Source of the DNA: Liopterus haemorrhoidalis
Lineage: Eukaryota > Arthropoda > Insecta > Coleoptera > Dytiscidae
Direction: 5' to 3'
DNA length: 64,000 nucleotides
NCBI GenBank assembly: GCA_963971575.1
Contig: OZ020611.1
Location: forward strand, 183,348,535 to 183,412,534
This document shows positions 1-10,519 of this stretch, piece by piece. The stretch's first letter is position 1. Each line of letters opens with the position of its first letter. The position numbers and the translations under genes were made by a program. Below the pieces are notes generated by a model. It had not been told where the DNA came from, searched no databases, and was given only the letters and a program-made list of their open reading frames with translations.

Positions 1-3000
1 AAATATGTATAAACCTATATTTCAAGATTTCATTTTCTAAACAAATGCCGGGTTTATAGCTTCAGTTCCGAAATCCCGGGTTCGTGGAAGTTTTCCAGGT
101 TTGCATTCTTGTAAATCAGAAAATATATCTGAAAATTGGACAGAAATATATTAGGAATTCTTTGCCGGTCTTCTAAACACAGTAGATGATATATATTTAA
201 AACATTATTTGATTACAAATTTGGAAAATGCTTTTATTAATAAACAAAATAAAACACAATATCTCGGTGTTAGTAGTAGTTCTGTGATGTGTCGTCTATA
301 ATTTTGTTAACACTTAAAAATACTAGCTATAGTTTTGTTAGTTTTTTTTTTACATTATTTTGTTGCGCTATTGTTTGATAGAAGTGTTTAACAAGTCTAA
401 ATAAAAAATCTAAAACTATCTGAATCTCAAACAGTTAGAAAAGCTTTGTTTATTTTTCCGGGTTTTTAAACATAGAAAAACATCTAAACATTTTTTTTAC
501 TATACATTAGGACAGTGATTTTGAATTGGCGTGCCTTCCAAAAATCGTTGTGCCGGCAGGCATTAATATAGCATTAAAAATAAGTCATTACAATTCATAA
601 TCAACATTGTTTTTGAAAATAACAATGTAAATTATTGAATTTTTAAGTAAATACAATCTTGAAACACAAAATCGGATGGTATGCTTTGACAATTTTAGCA
701 CCTTGTTTGAGTTGCCGTCATTTGAAAATTGTGAAAAACGCTGCATTAGGGAAATGTTTTGGTTACTTAATCTAGTATATACCGGAAGTTAGAAATTTGT
801 ACCCGAAAACAATGACAAAAATTTACAAATAAAAAAAAGTGTTTATGCGTGTAAAAATAAGGAAATATTTGTATTTTATACAAAAATGTTTTGTTGATAC
901 CAAAACTAAAAACTAATTTATATTAGTAAATGTGAGTCATTTCTGCTTTTATTTATAAAATTTTTTCTTTATTGTTAATTTTGAACGCGATTTTAGGCCT
1001 TACACGCTTTTTCTGCGGTGAAAATTTGTATGTTTACATCTTTGTTATGTGTTAGCTTTATTCAGTTCTATATTGTCTTAGTCAAGATAATATATCTGCA
1101 AAACGGTTGAAAAATATCTGTGTTTGTTTTGCCTAGGCCTTTAAACATAGTAGATAATCTAAATATTATTTTGACTACACATTAGGAAAATATCTTTATC
1201 AACCCTTTCATGCCCACTGTGTGAAACTTCATCGTTAATTTTGGAATTAATTTTAGACTTTAATGTTAAATTTTATAAGAATGATTTTTGTACTGATTAA
1301 GCATAACAGGAATATTCAGAAAAAGATAAAAAGTGATTAATTAATACACTCTATACCTAATTGTATGAAAAGTGGTAGATTTAGTTGTCATCCTGTCGAT
1401 TCAAGGCGAATAGATACAATTTCACCGACCGGGATGGGTTAGTCATCCTCAAATGTATAAACACTAAGTAAAAACAATCAAAAGTGATTTGTAGGAAATT
1501 ACTATTTAGCCTTAGAAATAGAGTTTTTCAAGGTATTTTTAATGTGTGAAATTTACCATAATATAGGTATTTTAGTCCCAATTAAACAAATTTTGTATTC
1601 AACTTAATTTAGAAAAGGGAAGGCATAACGGCATAGTTCTTAAAAGTTTTTTATACAAAACTGAGAATCTAAAATAAACTTAGTAACAATCTATGTAAAT
1701 CAAAATTTGCAGCGAATTTTTGTATATCTAATAGGATATTTCAAACTGTAAACAAAATTGTTATGAAATTGTAAATAAACAAATTGCATTATAGACGCAA
1801 TCTTGTAAACGAACAAACGTATATTTGCGTACGACGGGGCAAACTGTGGCTTAAGCTGCATACTTCAAATATATTTTTAGATATTTTGTTCTATTGTGAA
1901 AATTGCTTTAATTTGTTTAGTAGCCTAAACAAATTAAAGCATATATCGGCTAGAAATTCGGTCTACCCAAAAAGCAGATTATTAGAAAACTTACAAACTT
2001 AAAAATATAATGTGTATGCGCGAGAAAATACAAATAAACGTTTGTTTTTAAGTTTGTATTTTATTAAAAAATGTTTCGTTAATAGACAAAAAACTAATTT
2101 ATAGTAATATAAATACTTGGTGTTCTATTTTTGCAGCCATCTTGAATATGTCGCGGTGCTCAATATAGGTACTGCGGGTAAAAAAGATTTAATTTTCATA
2201 AAGAATACGTGTGCCAAGTGACATTCCATTATCAAGTGTACTATTTTTCGATGAAGGTTCCGAACTATAAACAATCATGCCGAAAAAAAGGTTGACGTAT
2301 TATTTAAACATTTCTACACAAAACTATATAAATATAAAAGTTATTTGAAACCCTCAAATATTTTTAAAAAACTACAATTTTTGTTGGATATCTATTATTA
2401 ACTTATTGGCACCATAACATGTTTACAACAATTTTTTCTACAATTTAAGATAGATTATTATTAATTTTATTTCAGATTGTTAGTTTTGTATAAAAAACTT
2501 GTAATATCTGGGGGTTAGACCTCCCATTAACCTTAGAAATGGACCAAGTTTTTCAAGGTACCTTTCAGTTTCCAATGTATGAAATTTATCATTTTAGATA
2601 TTTAGTTTCCTAAACAATTTTTGTATTTAACGTAAATATATATGTGTGTTCCAGAATGAAACTGTATTAAAATTAACTCACATTATATTACAGGAAAGCA
2701 AACTAAAATTTTCAAATTCTATTACTATACATGGATTTAAATTTATTATTAAAGGAATATTTCTCATACCAATAAAAAAATAATTAAACAGAAATTGTAT
2801 TTGATAAAAGTCTTAATGCCCTACAATATGTACGTAATTTTATGAAAAAATGGAGTTAATACATTTTTATTCTGGCGTACAGATATAGTTTTTTGTTATT
2901 ATATTTAATTAATATAGCCCTAAAACCCCTTAAGGTTTAAATTTAAAATTCATTTTAGTTTTGTTGTGGTATTAATAACGGAAAAGAAATTTAAATATTT

Positions 3001-3226
3001 AAAAAATTTATACAACCAGAAATACTAATAGCAAATACCGGAATACGCCGTTTACCGACGATCCTTTTAAACGATTCTTTTAAACGATAGTTTTAAATTG
3101 TAACAATACCCCAATACCTGATAGCTGTCTCGCTTATACGGCGGTTTCATATTTAGGTGGTTAAGACAGTACGGTTATCTCACATGCGTTCATTATTTTT
3201 AATATACACTTATACCTCGCTTTACG
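1..3226. repeat. decayed AT-rich repeat field, no gene
   Basis: No coding sequence is supported here. Segments recur in diverged form. The block around 840-935 resembles 2010-2110, and the block around 1510-1616 (from 'ccttagaaat' through 'tttttcaaggta' to 'aattttgtatt') resembles 2531-2640. A third motif, 'taaacatag' followed by 'catctaaa' or 'aatctaaa' and 'acattagga', occurs near 165, 460 and 1130. This fits an old tandem or dispersed repeat about 1 kb long. The 72-codon frame at 1784-2002 has no recognisable domain and is treated as chance. Confidence 0.5.
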
Positions 3227-3375
3227 GCCTAGATCAAGGGTCTCAAACTCAAAATATATGAAGGCCACATAAATGAGACTTTTCCTAAAAGTAAGTAGTC
3301 CGTACATTTCGTAAAATATTAGAGAAGGAACGATAGAAATATAAATAAAAATTGAACTTACTGGAACATTTTTTA

Positions 3376-3736
3376 CACAGCAAAAAAATCATAAGTGTTC
3401 ATTCTCAGTTTGGTTAACATTTTAGTATTAAAATATTCATTAAAAAAAAAAACGTTCACTATTTTTAACCAAATCACCGTGTAAATCTTCATTTATTCAG
3501 ATAGTGTTATTTTTATGAAATATTACTTTTGTAGTGTTAAAATTAACACTAACACTATTTATTTATAACACTATAATTTAAACAGTATGTAAGTGTAAAC
3601 TTTACACTAAATTTAACTAAAAAGAAGTGTATGCAATTAACAAACGAGAGGGACTTCATGGTACACTAAAAGTTCCTTTTTAGTGTACCATGAACCTAAC
3701 CTAACCTAACCCTTTAACACTAAATTTTTTAGAGTG
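3376..3736. mobile_element. TA-flanked MITE M1, copy 1 (nested)
   Basis: This 361-bp element begins CACAGCAAAAAAATC, ends TTTTTTAGAGTG and is flanked by TA on both sides. About 360 bp align without large gaps to 4729-5088. TA duplication suggests Tc1/mariner-type mobilisation. The interior is rich in AGTGTTA/TAACACT motifs on both strands and holds a 17-bp perfect inverted repeat (3655-3671 with 3678-3694). The right flank of that hairpin carries an extra (CCTAA)3 run absent from copy 2. No coding capacity is seen. Confidence 0.8.
3695..3712. repeat. interstitial (CCTAA)3 telomere-like array
   Basis: Three CCTAA units lie directly after the palindromic arm inside MITE M1 copy 1. The other M1 copy has GTCC at this place, so the array was gained here. 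CCTAA/TTAGG is the canonical insect telomere repeat; such a short tract is not itself a telomere. Confidence 0.75.
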
Positions 3737-4121
3737 TATTGCTGTAGTAAAATTATAAGGTCACTGATTAGCTCGCATTCGAATCGACTGCACAGTTTGC
3801 ATTTATGTAGGAAAACGAACTAGGCAGATTTTTGACATTACGCGCGTTACAATAGCGTAATACGGATTTGTGCACAAAAAGCCTGACTCTAGTATAAAGC
3901 GGAGAAAATTATTAATTCAATTTTTACATAATAATATTTAGGTCGTAGTTCGATCGCCATCAATTTACTTGTTTACAAATGACAGCGCAGACCGTTTAGT
4001 AAACTCCCAAATTCGAATGGGCCACATTGAGTTTGTAATAAAAATAACTTAGCGGGCCGCGCAAAATATATAGGGCCGCAAATGATCCTCGGGCCGCGTG
4101 TTTTATACCCCTGGCCTAGAT

Positions 4122-4728
4122 ACATTCCTGGAAAAATCACCAAGCAAAATGCCGTATAACGAATCATTTGTAATGTAATGTCTGGCGGTTCGGTCCGTGA
4201 ACCGTAAGTCGAAACTTAACCATAATTAAAAAAGGCCGTTGTAACGAATAGCCCAGTAAAGAGTAATCGTATAACAAGATGTGTGTATATTGTTTAGAAA
4301 ATGGCCAACGCCCATAAAGGGCTGTAGCGACGTGAGGATGAAGATGATTAATTCTTTACACAGTTTTACACATAAATAACATTTTTACTACTATTCATTT
4401 ATTGACATAAGTAAAAGAAACAATAATTCGATTTAAGACGCGATTCGCTTTACAACAAGTCTGAAACTGAAAAATAAAGAATATTTCAAAATCTTTTATA
4501 CAATTTTCACATTTTTTTTAATCTAGTTTTGAATAACATTTGAAACGTTTGACAATATTATAAATTCGAACCTTTTTCTTTGAAGTTTTCTTTCAAAAAT
4601 AGAATGTATTTTTTATATTTTTTGGGATCCGCTATAGAATATTTTGTATATTATTTATATTGATTTAATTTTTATATTTTTAACTGTTATAACGCGCTTA
4701 AAAACACAAGTTTGCCCAGAGATGCCTA
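4122..4728. other. no gene or recognised element
   Basis: AT-rich sequence between the hAT element and the second M1 copy. No long frame, tRNA-like segment or clear repeat is seen. The frame reaching in from 3973-4167 on the minus strand spans a transposon end and is not credible. Confidence 0.6.
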
Positions 4729-5088
4729 CACAATAAAACAATAATTAAGTGCAAACTTCATTCTCAGTTTGCTTAAAATTTTAGTGTTAAAATTTTCTTA
4801 AAAAAAGTAAAAAATTCACTATTTTTAACCAAATCACCGTGTTAATCTTCATTTATTCAGATAGTGTTATTTTTAAGAAATATTACTTCTTCAGTGTTAA
4901 AATTAACACTACTTTAACTCTATTTTCTAACACTGTAATTTAACCAGTATGTCAGTGTAAACTTTACATTAAATTTAACCAAAAAGAAGTGTAGATAATT
5001 AACACGAAAAGCGAAGGACTTCATGGTATACTAAAAGTTCATTTTTTAGTGTACCATGAAGTCCCTTTAACACTACTTTTTTAGAGTG
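4729..5088. mobile_element. TA-flanked MITE M1, copy 2
   Basis: This 360-bp element begins CACAATAAAACAATAATTAA and ends CTACTTTTTTAGAGTG, with TA at 4727-4728 and 5089-5090. It keeps the internal hairpin intact: a 21-bp arm at 5016-5036 pairs with 5044-5064 with one mismatch and a 7-nt loop. It aligns with 3376-3736 along its whole length, so together the copies fix the boundaries of the family. No coding capacity is seen. Confidence 0.85.
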
Positions 5089-5732
5089 TAGTTTCAAAGA
5101 CTGTCGTCTAATTTAAGATTTGCGATAGTAATTTTATTGTTATTTTTATGGGTTATACTAAAATTTTAGAGGAAAAATAAATAACCGAAAACCGAAACAC
5201 TATTTATATGAAAAACATAAGGCAGTTACCTACAAATATAATACAGTTACCGATTCTAGCGATATGAATTGCTGAATGTTTAGATTGTTGAAAATTGATC
5301 CGACTATATTTGGTCTAAATTCTTTAGCCGAAGCAAATACATGTTTATGTTGCCTATGCTGATAGCAATTTCTGCGTTATCAATTTTCAAAGCTAAAATT
5401 CATTGTAGCTTATGGTTTACTTTTTGATCATATTTTAGTAACATTGTTTGCAATAGCTTTAATATGATTTGTTCTAGACTTTAATTGTATAATCAAGCCA
5501 ATCTGTATAACAACACAAGGGAACTTTTGGTAAAATCTCTAATTTCTTAATTAATATTTTGCTTTGTGTTCAAAGTATTCCTTTTTTTATTGTACATAAA
5601 ATTAATAAACCACTGAGTCAGTGGTGACCTCTATGAGAAAATAAGTAAACTGAACCGACTTATTAAATATAATCGTACCAACATCCGAAAATAGAATGAA
5701 TTGTAAAATATTATGAAAAAAATTTCGCAAAA
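5089..5732. other. no gene or recognised element
   Basis: AT-rich sequence. Overlapping minus-strand frames at 5602-5937 are mirror images of the plus-strand island that follows and show no domain. Confidence 0.5.
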
Positions 5733-5951
5733 ATGACACAAATATATTGCACGTGTAAAAAGCGCGCACATGTGAGAGATCAAAGAAGCCGCCACGGTAT
5801 AAGAACCAATTACAAACGTCGATATAACCAGAAATTGATAACAAATTATGATCCTTTGTATCCGCCGATCGTCCATCATCAATTAGAGCCGAGAACAGCA
5901 ACTTTTTCCACCCGTGATACGTCAACCGGCATCGCAACGGTTATGATTTGA
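5733..5951 (+). CDS. uncertain 72-residue frame in a GC-elevated island
   Basis: I do not recognise this frame. It is reported because local base composition rises well above the surrounding AT-rich DNA between about 5740 and 5990. It opens with ATG and encodes a basic, arginine- and tyrosine-rich peptide with two early cysteines (ICTCKK-like start, then RDQRSRHG and YKRRYNQ). There is no signal peptide, membrane segment or known domain. A competing 111-codon frame lies on the minus strand, so coding status is unproven. It could be an exon, a 5' UTR or promoter island, or part of an old transposon. No splice sites or poly(A) signal stand out. Confidence 0.2.
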   Translation: MTQIYCTCKKRAHVRDQRSRHGIRTNYKRRYNQKLITNYDPLYPPIVHHQLEPRTATFSTRDTSTGIATVMI

Positions 5952-6562
5952 CATACTCGCTTGTTGTCAGCTTATGTCCAGAGGTGAAGTTATGCTGGAA
6001 TTCTCGCTAAGTTATGTCCGCGCTTCGACCACGCTGTTTTTATAAAACTACTCCCTATCAAAATATTCCTTTTTAGAAGGACGACCAAATCTGCATACCT
6101 CTACAAGCCTATTTTCTCACTAGAATTTGCACTAACTTTAACAATATTAACATTTTAGCACCAAACAATATACCCAGGAGATTCTTCTTTCTTCTGACCA
6201 TACTTTCTACTGAACCGAAAGGTTTTGTGCCTTCCCTGTTGAGATCCCGGTATAGGTATAGTATCTATTGGTGGCGTTGGCGGTTACAAAAATGTGTAAA
6301 AAAATCAAGAGCTTTGTCAGTCCAAAACTTATAGAGGACCAGCAAAATGCTTAAGGATGGTTTCCAATTGACGTAGACGTAGAACGTAGAAATAAAACGT
6401 AGAACGTAGGATTTGTTGCTTTGGTTTCCAATAAATTTAAAATATCGTGTCAAAACTCTTTCAGTTAACTTCTTTATAGAAGGAGTATCGTAAAAAGTGT
6501 CGAATAACATGTATTCTTTAAATAAAATGGACGACGATTTAGCAATGCTAGCAATTTTTATT
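5952..6562. other. no gene or recognised element
   Basis: Mixed AT-rich DNA with a short imprecise repeat 'acgtagaacgtag' near 6370-6410. The 81-codon minus-strand frame at 6265-6510 shows no domain. Confidence 0.5.
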
Positions 6563-6570
6563 ATTACTGT

Positions 6571-6785
6571 CAGGGCCGGAGAAACGCGGTAAGCAAGGCA
6601 TTAAGCAAGGACCTTTTTTTATTTTAGGTCTTCACTTGGAATTTAGAAATGAAGACCTTTTTTTTTTTCTTCACTTGAAGTTTAGAAGTGAAGACCTTTT
6701 TTTTTAGGTCTTAAAATTTTGCCCTCTCTGTGGGCGCTTCATTAAATCTTGCATAAGGGCGCCAAAGACCCTCGCTCCGGGCCTG
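6571..6785. mobile_element. hAT MITE with two hairpin/oligo-T units
   Basis: The ends are CAGGGCCGGAG and CTCCGGGCCTG. The target duplication ATTACTGT is perfect at 6563-6570 and 6786-6793, which defines a 215-bp hAT-type element. The interior has two stem-loops of the form AGGTCTTCACTT-loop-AAGTGAAGACCT, each followed by a run of T. No coding sequence. The same stem-loop unit occurs in the elements at 12,234, 32,941 and 47,946, which have different termini. Confidence 0.9.
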
Positions 6786-6793
6786 ATTACTGT

Positions 6794-7264
6794 TATGCTA
6801 ATTATTCGCAAACAATGTCGAATATTTAAAGATGGTAGTTTAGGCCAATTTTGCAACCAGGTACGCCACATTGATGCCAGCCGCCCGTGTGCAATCATAA
6901 AGAGACACACTAATATAGAGTAGTTGTTGTTACATATTGAATTCTCTAACTTAGAGTTCTGCACAGTAAATTAATTTATTTACACTTAAGACTTATAAGA
7001 ACATTAGTTAAACTAAAAAGTATATAAATAAATAAAAACCTATTTTTAAAAGAATGCGTATCTTCTGCTAAGATATATAAATCGAAATGCAAATATTGAA
7101 ATAAGTTTGTAGAAACTATTATTTAAATTATTTACCTTAATTTTTAAATTGTTATATAAAAATGAATTATAATGCAGTTTGTTTTAATATTAATCTTATT
7201 TGGAAAAAGACAACTAGAAAAAATTACAATAATAGGAAAATATCGGAACTGAAATGCGTTTTTT
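6794..7264. other. AT-rich, nothing recognised
   Basis: No frame, repeat or RNA gene can be supported. Confidence 0.6.
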
Positions 7265-7265
7265 A

Positions 7266-7270
7266 CTTTT

Positions 7271-7309
<39 letters not shown>

Positions 7310-7312
7310 TGT
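7266..7312. repeat. (ATTT)n microsatellite
   Basis: About eleven consecutive ATTT units. Read on the minus strand as (AAAT)n, it could be the tail of a retroelement whose body lies to the right, but no coding remnant is seen to support that. Confidence 0.85.
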
Positions 7313-7740
7313 AATAGAGTTGTACACAGGACGAACCTAAAAACTACAACTTCGATTGCAATACATTACAATATAGTAATTTATAGATGATAAATATAAA
7401 ATAAAATATTTAACAAATTAAGATATTAAGATGGTAATTGGATAATTGATAAATAAAAAATAATAAATATATATACAGAAGAATGATTAATTTTCATTAA
7501 AAGTGCTTTGAATACTGAATGTATGAAGGTGACATTTTATAGTGTTTAAACTCAAATGAAACGGATCTGCCTCCAATGATATATTATTAAATGTAGAAAC
7601 TAATCGGTTTAAGGGGGCGTTTTGGGCATAGTTACTTCTAGCAAAAGGTTCTCGAAATGTATTTATTTCTTAAGTTGCGAAGTGGTATATTTATATTTAT
7701 ACTTTTGCATAAATATAAATTAGGTTGAAGTGTTGTTAGG
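7313..7740. other. AT-rich, no gene recognised
   Basis: Possibly the 3' UTR of a minus-strand retroelement ending in the (ATTT)n tract, but there is no protein evidence. Confidence 0.4.
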
Positions 7741-7997
7741 TAAGAATAAGCCTGTGGCCGCAAGCGCTAAAACTTTTGTTCTTGCCGTTGACCGCTAGTA
7801 AAGATATGGACGTGGGTTCAAATCCTGCCTAAATCAAATAATTTGTGTAAAAATATTTATAAACGTTACGGGTTCTGCCCAGCCGTTCACAACCACTATA
7901 AACTATAGATACCTTTGCGCTAAAACGTGCGCTAAAAAAAGACGTAATACTGACCATATTATTCCTGAATTTACACAGAATACACATGGTACATACA

Positions 7998-8895
7998 TGT
8001 ACCTTAAATACCAGATTTCAAACAAGAATGCAATTTTTCGTTCCTAAATTACAAAATTGCTGTAAAAATTTTATTTACGGAACGCGGTCACTGAAGTTTG
8101 ATAAATGGATTACTAACCAACACAACCAAGATCGAATCCTGTTTTTTCTTGGTTTCTTACCCCTTCCACTTTTTTTGGCGCGAAGTTCTCCTCTGTTCTT
8201 TCTGTTGAAACCTTTATGGATGAAACTGTTCAAATAATCCATGATGAATATATTATCATCAATGCTTTCAATCGACAATGAATCAGTTAAAAGTATTTCA
8301 CTTAATAAATATTGTTGATACATATAGGATATTCCAAACGATTAGGCGGTACTATATTTTGTAATCTAGTTACTTTCATCATTTAAATCGTGTTTTTTGG
8401 CCGTGTTGTTTAAGCTTTGTAAATCATACTTACAATAAAAAAAATTTGATTAAGGTTAATATCATTTTAAAATGTCATTTTCTTTATATTCTGATTTTTT
8501 GCGACATTCTTAATACAAATTTCCCATTTATTTATTTTTTTGTTATTAAAATATGTGAAAAAGTATTTTATTTTTGACATATGTCATTCGTTTCCATGGT
8601 TTCACTCTTGAAAATTTAAATTTTCACTTGCCAATGTCAAAAATGAAATAACCCAAGCAAGGTCCCTTCTCGTGACAACCTAAAAGAACGAAATTCCCAT
8701 TTAATTCCGCTTAAACGTTTGGAATAGCCTGTATTTACATATAGATATGTAATGTGCAGAACAACACAGATTATTGAGGTTATGGTTTTAAACACAACTG
8801 TCATTTGAATAAAGTGCCCCTTAAATGTTCAACTACCAACAAAAATCATTACTAATCACAACCAAGTATCTGGTTAGTCTTTTTATTTACGGTAT
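7998..8895. mobile_element. element X copy 1, interrupted by MITE M2
   Basis: 7998-8322 and 8734-8895 align collinearly with the uninterrupted segment at 36,154-36,606. Shared landmarks include 'ttactaaccaacacaacc', 'gatgaatcagttaaaagtat', 'attattgaggttatg' and 'caactaccaacaaaaatc'. The join falls exactly at the M2 boundaries. The family is unclassified: no transposase and no obvious terminal inverted repeats are seen. The 83- and 82-codon frames within it are on opposite strands and not convincing. Confidence 0.75.
8325..8731. mobile_element. MITE M2, full-length copy 1 (407 bp)
   Basis: The terminal inverted repeats read TAGGATATTCCAAACG on the left and, as reverse complement, CAGGCTATTCCAAACG on the right, followed inward by TTAGGCGG-type sequence. 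TA flanks both ends (8323-8324, 8732-8733), fitting Tc1/mariner-type mobilisation. About 400 bp align to 53,780-54,187. It has no coding capacity. It sits inside element X, whose empty counterpart is at 36.2 kb. Confidence 0.85.
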
Positions 8896-9000
8896 ATTCT
8901 ATTTATTACCCCTAAATCTGCATATTGAAAATATGGTCACGAAACCTGGAATGAGGAGGGCAATGCTCACCTCGGGCTGAAGCGCCAATGATGATAGTTA

Positions 9001-9472
9001 ATTTAACAAAAAAATGTTTCAGAAAATATTCGATGCTGTGCACATATTTTCTTCAAGAGCAAAATTTAATCAATATTTTCCTAGCAATTTTTTAATAATT
9101 GGAATTTTATTCATATTTATTTTATAGGTTATATTTTATCATCATCTTCCTTTTAACATTTGTAGATTGAGGTTAACTATTGTTGAAAAACATAATGGCT
9201 AATTTGTTAAATTTAAACTTAATTTTTCTGATACTCCACTTTTGTTGTCAACACTTTAATTTTCAAAACAGTTCAGAATAATAATTTTTAATTTTCAAGC
9301 CAATTAACGTCAACGTGTTTGGTTAAATTTCGGAATGTGGCATTTTTATTGTACTTGACATGCTACTGTCACTTTTAGTAGGGTAACAGCCAAGACAGAC
9401 GCTGTTTTTTATTCTTCATTTTGGAAAAAGATTTTATAGACTAGCATAATAGAATAAAATTATTTGCAAATA
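9001..9472. other. AT-rich, nothing recognised
   Basis: No frame, repeat or RNA gene can be supported. Confidence 0.6.
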
Positions 9473-9474
9473 TA

Positions 9475-9648
9475 TAGGCTATTCCAAACGTTTAGGCAGA
9501 ACTAATTAGAATTTTCATTTCTGTAAGTTGTCATGAGCTCTTCTTTTATGATTTGAGGTTATGCTGAACAAAATTATCAAAAGCCTCACTTAATCGGTAA
9601 AAGTTACAAATATTGAAAATCTAGTTCCGCCTAAACCAAAGAAACAGG
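9475..9648. mobile_element. short M2-related MITE (174 bp), copy A
   Basis: The left end TAGGCTATTCCAAACG is M2-like. The right end, read as reverse complement, is CCTGTTTCTTTGGTTTAGG and agrees with the left end only from the TTTAGGCGGAACTA core inward. TA flanks both sides. The interior matches 10,334-10,511 and not the long M2 interior. Confidence 0.7.
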
Positions 9649-9905
9649 TACATTGTTTTGTGCAAACATATTTTTTCGTATTCTAAAACATAACAAAAAC
9701 TAAAGGCTCCGAATAAATTTAAGGATACGTTCGTCGAATTTAAAGCGCTACGCTGGATATTTTACATTACGTAAATAGGGACAATCGTTGATAGCAGGAT
9801 ATTATTGTCATAGCACTGTCTAGCTTTCTTTATAACTGCTCAAAATCTACAATTGTATAGGAATTAGTTCTTAATTTGAATCCATAGTTATAATATAATA
9901 TGTTA

Positions 9906-9932
9906 TGTATATATATATATATATATATATAA
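9906..9932. repeat. (TA)n microsatellite
   Basis: About thirteen TA units. They lie just beyond the 3' end of the minus-strand LINE remnant and may have grown from its tail. Confidence 0.85.
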
Positions 9933-9967
9933 AAACGCCACTAGGAGAAGAATTGGGCTTCAATAAT

Positions 9968-10262
9968 TTAGGCCACTTAGGTTAGGTTTTGCCATTTAGA
10001 TCCATCCAAAGCAAGTTGTTTTAGTTCCCTCCAAGCAATATTTACACTTTGGCTTCTTTCAAGGTAAGTCAGCGCCAGGTATCGACTGGCCTGTCACGTC
10101 TCGGACTTCCTTGAGGATTTCAGTCCAGCGTCATCCTACTTATGTCGTCAGTATCCTTTCTGAGAGTATGATCTACTCAATGCCATTATCTTACCTTCAC
10201 TTCCTCTTCGGTAGGTCTTAATTTGATTCTATCCCATAGTTCCTGGTTGGTTATCACTTCAG
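9968..10262 (-). pseudogene. LINE ORF2 C-terminus, RTE-like (dead)
   Basis: Reading from 10,262 downward, one frame gives ELWDRIKLRPTEEEVKVR, then VDHTLRKDTDDIS, then NPQGSPRRDRPVDTWR. This is the order of the C-terminal tail that follows reverse transcriptase in a widespread LINE group (ELW, GHTLRK, NPQG, RGRPxxTWRR). A further frame continues with AWRELKQLALDGSKWQN, matching the usual end of the protein. Several in-frame stops fall where tryptophan or arginine is expected, and at least one frameshift is present. Only the last ~100 codons remain. The fragment at 30,112-30,291 is the segment that would lie just upstream in the same kind of protein. Confidence 0.85.
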
Positions 10263-10333
10263 CAGACCGGAAGCAACTAAATCATTTCACAATTAAAATG
10301 AGCAAATAAAGTTAGCCTGTTAGCCTGTAGATA

Positions 10334-10511
10334 AAGGCTATTCCAAACCTTTAAGCGGAACTAACTGGATTTTTCATTTTTCTAAGTTGTCATAAGCTCT
10401 CTTTTTCAGGAATGAAGTGAGCTTTTGCTAAACAAAATGATCTAAAGCCTCTTAATCGATATAAGTTACTGGAATTGATAATCTAGTTCCGCATAAACCA
10501 AAGAAATAAGC
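10334..10511. mobile_element. short M2-related MITE (178 bp), copy B
   Basis: The left end is AAGGCTATTCCAAACC and the right end, read as reverse complement, is GCTTATTTCTTTGGTTTATG. TA flanks both sides. The interior ('taagttgtcataagctct' region) matches copy A. Confidence 0.7.
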
Positions 10512-10519
10512 TATTAATA

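Larger units (their letters stand above)
3235..4113. mobile_element. hAT-type non-autonomous element, perfect 8-bp TSD
   Basis: The element starts CAAGGGTCTCAAACTC and ends with a segment whose reverse complement is CAGGGGTATAAAACACG. It is flanked by perfect 8-bp duplications GCCTAGAT at 3227-3234 and 4114-4121. An 8-bp duplication with C-A-G-type ends is the hAT superfamily signature. No transposase frame is seen in its 879 bp, so it would have to be moved in trans. A second element (M1) occupies 3376-3736 inside it and is therefore younger. Confidence 0.85.
7741..8995 (+). mobile_element. SINE-D copy 1, split by element X
   Basis: A tRNA-derived SINE. The 5' head at 7750-7835 carries a B-box-like segment GGGTTCAAATCCTGCC. 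The middle (7950-7980, 'actgaccatattattcctgaat') and the 3' end (8946-8995, 'ctcacctcgggctgaagcgcc' region) match the copy at 19,923-20,425. In that copy the middle and 3' end are adjacent; here about 950 bp separate them, filled by element X, which itself holds MITE M2. Transcription would be by RNA polymerase III in an active parent; this copy is dead. Confidence 0.75.

Noticed and set aside
5602..5937. 111-codon minus-strand frame
   Set aside because: Mirror of the plus-strand island; hydrophobic-looking only because of AT-rich antisense codons; no start context or domain.
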